Below, piece by piece: positions 28,999 to 32,196 of a DNA stretch of 32,196 bases. Position numbers and translations under genes: made by a program. Numbering within the stretch: the first letter of the stretch is position 1; each line of letters begins with the position of its first letter. The stretch covers positions 1-32,196 of the forward strand of contig JAIOAW010000030.1 in assembly GCA_019873625.1 (NCBI GenBank). Reading direction: 5' to 3'. Source of the DNA: Chloroflexota bacterium (lineage in GTDB: Bacteria; Chloroflexota; Anaerolineae; UBA1429). The notes below the pieces were generated by a model. That model was given only the letters and a program-made list of their open reading frames with translations. It did no database searches and was not told where the DNA came from.

Positions 28999-31362
28999 CT
29001 ATTCCAAGCCACGGAGTAATCCCTCCAATGGGTCGCGCATAAAGGCGCGGCGATAGGCGTTCGATTCGCGCAAGAGGTAGCCGAGGGCCTCGCGGGCCTC
29101 GGCGAGGGAGGGCTTGGGCACGGGGCGGGCGTCCTTATCCGCCCCCTGGGAGGATGGCCCATGCGCCATCGCCCGCCAACGCCCTTCGATTTCCCACAAA
29201 TCCACGTGCCCACCGGCTGCCAACCCCTGGAGCGCCACGCGCACGGCCTTTTCGCGCGCGCCGATGCGCGCCGCCATACGGGGGATATCCAGCCAGCCCT
29301 CGTATTGGCGCAAGGCCGCCTGCAAGAGGCCGGCGACTTTCCTGATAAAGAGGTCCGGCGTCTCCTCGGGCACGGCGAAGAGGGGCAGGAGATAGATCAC
29401 CTGCGGGCGCACGCGCGCCAGGATGCTCCGCAAGACCTCCGGCCCGGCCGGCGCCGTCAGGATGGCAAGGGCCGTTCGAGGCTCCTCGGGCAGGGCCGCG
29501 CGAGAGGCCGCCTCCGGGGGAAGGCCCTCCGCGCCTTCGCCCCACCAGGCCAGGCGTTCGCCATAGGCGGCGCGCAGGTGGGCGCATAGCGCCTCTCGGT
29601 CGGGGCGGGCACGCCAATCCACGATCTCCCTCCCGCTGATGAGCGCTGGGGCGGCCTCGGCCTGGGCGACCGCTGGGCGCCAATCCACCACCTCCAACAG
29701 GAGCGACTCGCGGCCCCGCCATACATCCAGCCCGATGTAAAAGGCCACATCAAGGCGCTCGTCGGGGTCGGGCAAGGGGCCGGCGTTGAACCAGGTGAAG
29801 CGCGTGGGTTCCTCCGTGCCCAGGTCTAGGTACAGGTGCCGATGGGCAGATTCCTGATCGCGGCGCACATCCTCGGCGCGCAGCATCGTGGCCTGGGCCA
29901 CCATCAAGACGGGCCGCGGGTTCCCCGGCCCGTGGGGCGCTAGCCTCTCGATGGCGCGCGCCAAGTCGAGCGTCAACTCCCGCGGAGGCACCTGGGCATC
30001 AACCCACAAGATGGGTTCAGGGGGTGGGGTGATGGCGGCCTTGGCGCGCAGGTGCTCCAGCACCCGGGCGCGGAAGGCGGGCACGTTTTCCCGCGCGATG
30101 GTGAACCCAGCGGCCATCGGGTGCCCGCCCTCGCGCAGGAGGAGATCGCCCTGCGCAGCGATGGCCTCGTGGATATCCACACCCTCGACGGAACGGGCCG
30201 AGGCCACGCTGGGTTGATTCGGCCGATGGGCGATGAGGATGGCCGGGCGGGTGTAGCGGCGGGCCAGTTCCCCGGCCACCAGGCCCAAGACGCCTGGCTC
30301 CCAATCTTCGCCTTCGAGGATGAGCGCGCCCTGGCGCAAAAGTTCGGGTTCGGCCTCCAGTCGGTCGAGCGCGCGGCGCAAGAGCGCCTCCGTATGGAGG
30401 CGGCGATCCAGATTGAGGGCCTCTAGCCTCTCGGCGAGAGCCTGCGCCCGGGCGGGGTCGCGCGTGAGGAGGAGTTCGACGACCTCGGCGGCGTCGGCCA
30501 GGCGGCCCACGGCGTTCAAGCGCGGCCCGAGTTGATAACTCACATCGCGGTCGGTGAGGGCGGCCTGGTCCAGGTGGGCGAGGGCCATCAGCGCCGAAAG
30601 GCCCGGCCGCGCCGTGGCGCGCAGGGCGGCTAACCCAAGTTGACATAAATAGCGCACCTCGTTCACCTGCGCGGCGACATCGGCGATGAGGCCCAAGGCC
30701 ACGAGGTCGAGCATCCCGGCCAGGGCCTCCTCGGCCGGCGTGCCCTCCAAAAGGGCCTTGGCCAGGAGATAGGCCACCCCCACGCCGGCCAGTTCGCGCA
30801 GGGGGTGCTCCGGCGGGAGCACCTTGGGGTTCAGGAAGGCCCTTGCCTTGGGCAGGGCGGCGCCCAGGTCGTGATGGTCGGTGATGATCAGGGGGAGGCC
30901 GGCCCGATGGGCCATCTCGGCGGGTTCGAGGTCGCCGGTGCCCGTATCGCAGGTGATGAGGAGGCCGATGCCCTTCTCCACGGCCTCGGCGATGACGCGC
31001 GGGTGCAGGCCGTGCCCCTCGTGGCGCAAAGGGAGGCGATAATCTACCTGGGCGCCGAGGGCCGCAAGCGCCTCAAAGAGGACGGCGGTGGCCGTCTGCC
31101 CGTCGGCGTCGAAATCCCCCCAAATGCGGATGCGCCTGCCCTGGGCGATGCTCCGCTGCACCCACTCGACGGCCTCGGCCATACCGGGCAGGGCATAGGG
31201 CGAGGTGGGCGTATAGTGGGCCGGGTCCAGAAAGGCGCGCGCTCGCTGGGGGTCCGTCATCCCAGCTTGGGCGAGGAGCCGCGCCACCAAGGGGTGCCCC
31301 TCCACCAAGGCCAGGAGTTCAGGAGGGGTCTCGACGGGTTCGCGAAACTGCCATTTGACCAT
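28999..31362 (-). CDS. recJ: Single-stranded-DNA-specific exonuclease RecJ
   Basis: 787 aa. RecJ degrades single-stranded DNA 5' to 3' in recombination and repair. DHH-family motifs: I, WGDFDADGQTAT (D83, D85, D87); II, TCDTGTGD (D139); III, ITDHHDLG (D162-H163-H164); then YQLGPRLNAVGRLADA, and the DHHA1 motif GGHPMAAGFTIA with an OB domain after (PILWVDAQVPPRELTLDLA to YIGLDVWRGRESLLLEVVDW). The last ~180 residues carry a C-terminal extension (ALISGREIVDWRARP to LEGLLRGLE) of the RecJ_C type seen in Gram-positive RecJ. Motif I is usually GDYDVDG; Phe and Ala here are mild changes. The ATG at 31362 is chosen because a promoter lies at 31383-31410 and the upstream open part to 31506 covers it. 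Confidence 0.93.
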   Translation of the reverse strand: MVKWQFREPVETPPELLALVEGHPLVARLLAQAGMTDPQRARAFLDPAHYTPTSPYALPGMAEAVEWVQRSIAQGRRIRIWGDFDADGQTATAVLFEALAALGAQVDYRLPLRHEGHGLHPRVIAEAVEKGIGLLITCDTGTGDLEPAEMAHRAGLPLIITDHHDLGAALPKARAFLNPKVLPPEHPLRELAGVGVAYLLAKALLEGTPAEEALAGMLDLVALGLIADVAAQVNEVRYLCQLGLAALRATARPGLSALMALAHLDQAALTDRDVSYQLGPRLNAVGRLADAAEVVELLLTRDPARAQALAERLEALNLDRRLHTEALLRRALDRLEAEPELLRQGALILEGEDWEPGVLGLVAGELARRYTRPAILIAHRPNQPSVASARSVEGVDIHEAIAAQGDLLLREGGHPMAAGFTIARENVPAFRARVLEHLRAKAAITPPPEPILWVDAQVPPRELTLDLARAIERLAPHGPGNPRPVLMVAQATMLRAEDVRRDQESAHRHLYLDLGTEEPTRFTWFNAGPLPDPDERLDVAFYIGLDVWRGRESLLLEVVDWRPAVAQAEAAPALISGREIVDWRARPDREALCAHLRAAYGERLAWWGEGAEGLPPEAASRAALPEEPRTALAILTAPAGPEVLRSILARVRPQVIYLLPLFAVPEETPDLFIRKVAGLLQAALRQYEGWLDIPRMAARIGAREKAVRVALQGLAAGGHVDLWEIEGRWRAMAHGPSSQGADKDARPVPKPSLAEAREALGYLLRESNAYRRAFMRDPLEGLLRGLE

Positions 31363-31382
31363 CGCTGAATGCCTCGCCCGCA

Positions 31383-31410
31383 AGTTTACCGAGGCAAGAC
31401 AATCTGTCAA
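31383..31410 (-). promoter_or_regulatory. Promoter of recJ-sulfatase operon
   Basis: On the minus strand: TTGACA (31410-31405), 16 nt, TAAACT (31388-31383). Leader about 15 nt carrying GAGG before the ATG. Divergent from the ABC transporter promoter. Confidence 0.72.
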
Positions 31411-31430
31411 CGGGGCCAGGTCTTCACATT

Positions 31431-31458
31431 TTGAGCGGCTCGGGCGCTGGCCTATAAT
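31431..31458 (+). promoter_or_regulatory. Promoter of the ABC transporter gene
   Basis: TTGAGC (31431-31436), 16 nt, TATAAT (31453-31458). The leader is about 60 nt and carries GGAGGTGATG just before the start. Confidence 0.7.
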
Positions 31459-31527
31459 GGCGCGTTGTGGCGCCGCCCCTGCGGCTGCACATTCCCAACT
31501 GGGCACCCTCGATTCGGAGGTGATGCG

Positions 31528-32196
31528 ATGATCGCGGTCAGAGAGGTGACCAAGTCCTACGGGCCTATCGAGGCCTTACGAGGCATCTCCTTTTCCGTAG
31601 CGCCGGGCGAGATCGTCGGCCTTCTAGGCCCAAACGGCGCCGGCAAGACGACGACGATCAAGATCCTCACGGGCTATCTCCAGCCCGATTCGGGTTCGGT
31701 AACCATCCACGGGCTGGATGTCCTTGCTCACCGGCGCGAGGTGCAGGCCGAAATCGGCTACCTGCCCGAAAACGCGCCCCTATACCCCGAACTGACCGTC
31801 CAATCCTACTTGCAGATGATGGCCGACCTGCGGGGCATCCCGTCTGGGGAGCAGATCGCGCGCCTTTCGGAGGCCGTGTATGCCACGGGCCTGGCCGATC
31901 ACCTCACGCGGCCCATAGGCCACCTGAGCAAGGGGTACCGCCAGCGAGTGGGCCTGGCGCAGGCCATTCTCCACCGGCCGAAACTCCTCATTCTCGATGA
32001 GCCGACCCTCGGTTTGGATCCCACGCAAATCGTCGAGATTCGTGGGCTGATCCGCCGCTTGGCCCGGCATAGCACCATCCTCTTTTCCACGCACATCCTT
32101 TCCGAGGTGGAGGCCCTGTGCGACCGCGTGATCATCCTCATCAGCGGGCGCGTGCGGGCCGATGCGCGCCTAGCCGACCTCGCGGCCACGCCCGAT
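31528..32196 (+). CDS. ABC transporter ATP-binding protein, GldA/CcmA-like (3' end outside window)
   Basis: 223 codons without a stop, truncated by the right edge. Walker A GPNGAGKTT (34-42), Q-loop region IGYLPENAPLYPELT (77-90; Gln replaced by Glu-containing PEN as usual in this subgroup), signature LSKGYRQRVGLAQA (133-146), Walker B LLILDEPTLGLDP (153-165), and the switch His in STHILSEVE (H189). The pattern is that of the ATPase of two-gene exporters such as GldA and multidrug or Na/antibiotic exporters, whose permease normally follows immediately downstream. ATG at 31528 with GGAGG about 9 nt upstream. Confidence 0.95.
   Translation, partial: MIAVREVTKSYGPIEALRGISFSVAPGEIVGLLGPNGAGKTTTIKILTGYLQPDSGSVTIHGLDVLAHRREVQAEIGYLPENAPLYPELTVQSYLQMMADLRGIPSGEQIARLSEAVYATGLADHLTRPIGHLSKGYRQRVGLAQAILHRPKLLILDEPTLGLDPTQIVEIRGLIRRLARHSTILFSTHILSEVEALCDRVIILISGRVRADARLADLAATPD

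Overview
The window is GC-rich (by eye roughly 60-65 %), densely coded bacterial DNA, most likely from a member of the Chloroflexota (Anaerolineae, Caldilineae or Thermoflexia type). The basis is indirect: bacterial housekeeping genes (rsmA, ychF, prs, recJ), a large bacterial SRP RNA, several secreted or membrane proteins with Thr-Pro rich (TPTPTP) stalks, a VanW/G5 protein, a YabE-like G5-3D protein, and -35/-10 promoters of housekeeping type. There are no mobile elements, CRISPR arrays, tRNAs or rRNAs that I can see. The lineage is an inference; no taxonomic marker such as 16S rRNA is present.

Layout. Positions 1-5212 (minus strand) hold an isochorismatase-fold protein, a short QueG-like 4Fe-4S protein, an MFS transporter and a 728-aa DNA topoisomerase, then the first codons of another gene running off the left edge. 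The topoisomerase is the most striking gene: it is a type IB enzyme of the large eukaryotic kind, not the short poxvirus-like kind usual in bacteria, with all five catalytic residues, the coiled-coil linker and an additional C-terminal domain. Positions 5369-5716 hold the SRP RNA gene with its own promoter and terminator-like hairpin. Positions 5742-9384 form a plus-strand operon of three overlapping genes: an HI0933-type flavoprotein, a YabE-like G5-3D protein and the 16S rRNA dimethyltransferase RsmA.

Positions 9423-14118 (minus strand) carry a cysteine hydrolase, a mannonate dehydratase-like enzyme, a lipoprotein, a sugar-phosphate isomerase/epimerase-like enzyme and a membrane-anchored HEAT-repeat protein. 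Positions 14339-17664 (plus strand) carry a beta-propeller lipoprotein, probably translated from a leaderless mRNA, and a membrane protein with what looks like a catalytically dead PP2C domain. Positions 17670-22994 (minus strand) contain two different YchF-family ATPases, separated by a VanW protein and a zinc alcohol dehydrogenase.

Positions 23137-32196 contain a LarA-type racemase, PRPP synthetase, a 3-hydroxyisobutyrate/tartronate-semialdehyde reductase-like enzyme, a ribokinase-family kinase, a sulfatase, a RecJ exonuclease and the start of an ABC transporter. Sugar and sugar-acid catabolism recurs (mannonate dehydratase, isomerase, GarR-like reductase, sugar kinase, sulfatase, polyol-type dehydrogenase), consistent with a heterotroph using plant or algal polysaccharide breakdown products; that is inference.

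The best candidate for something under-described is the eukaryotic-type topoisomerase IB with its extra C-terminal domain. Second-rank observations are the two YchF paralogues, the pseudo-PP2C/propeller pair, and the isochorismatase-like protein lacking the usual cysteine. All functional statements come from reading motifs; no database search was done.
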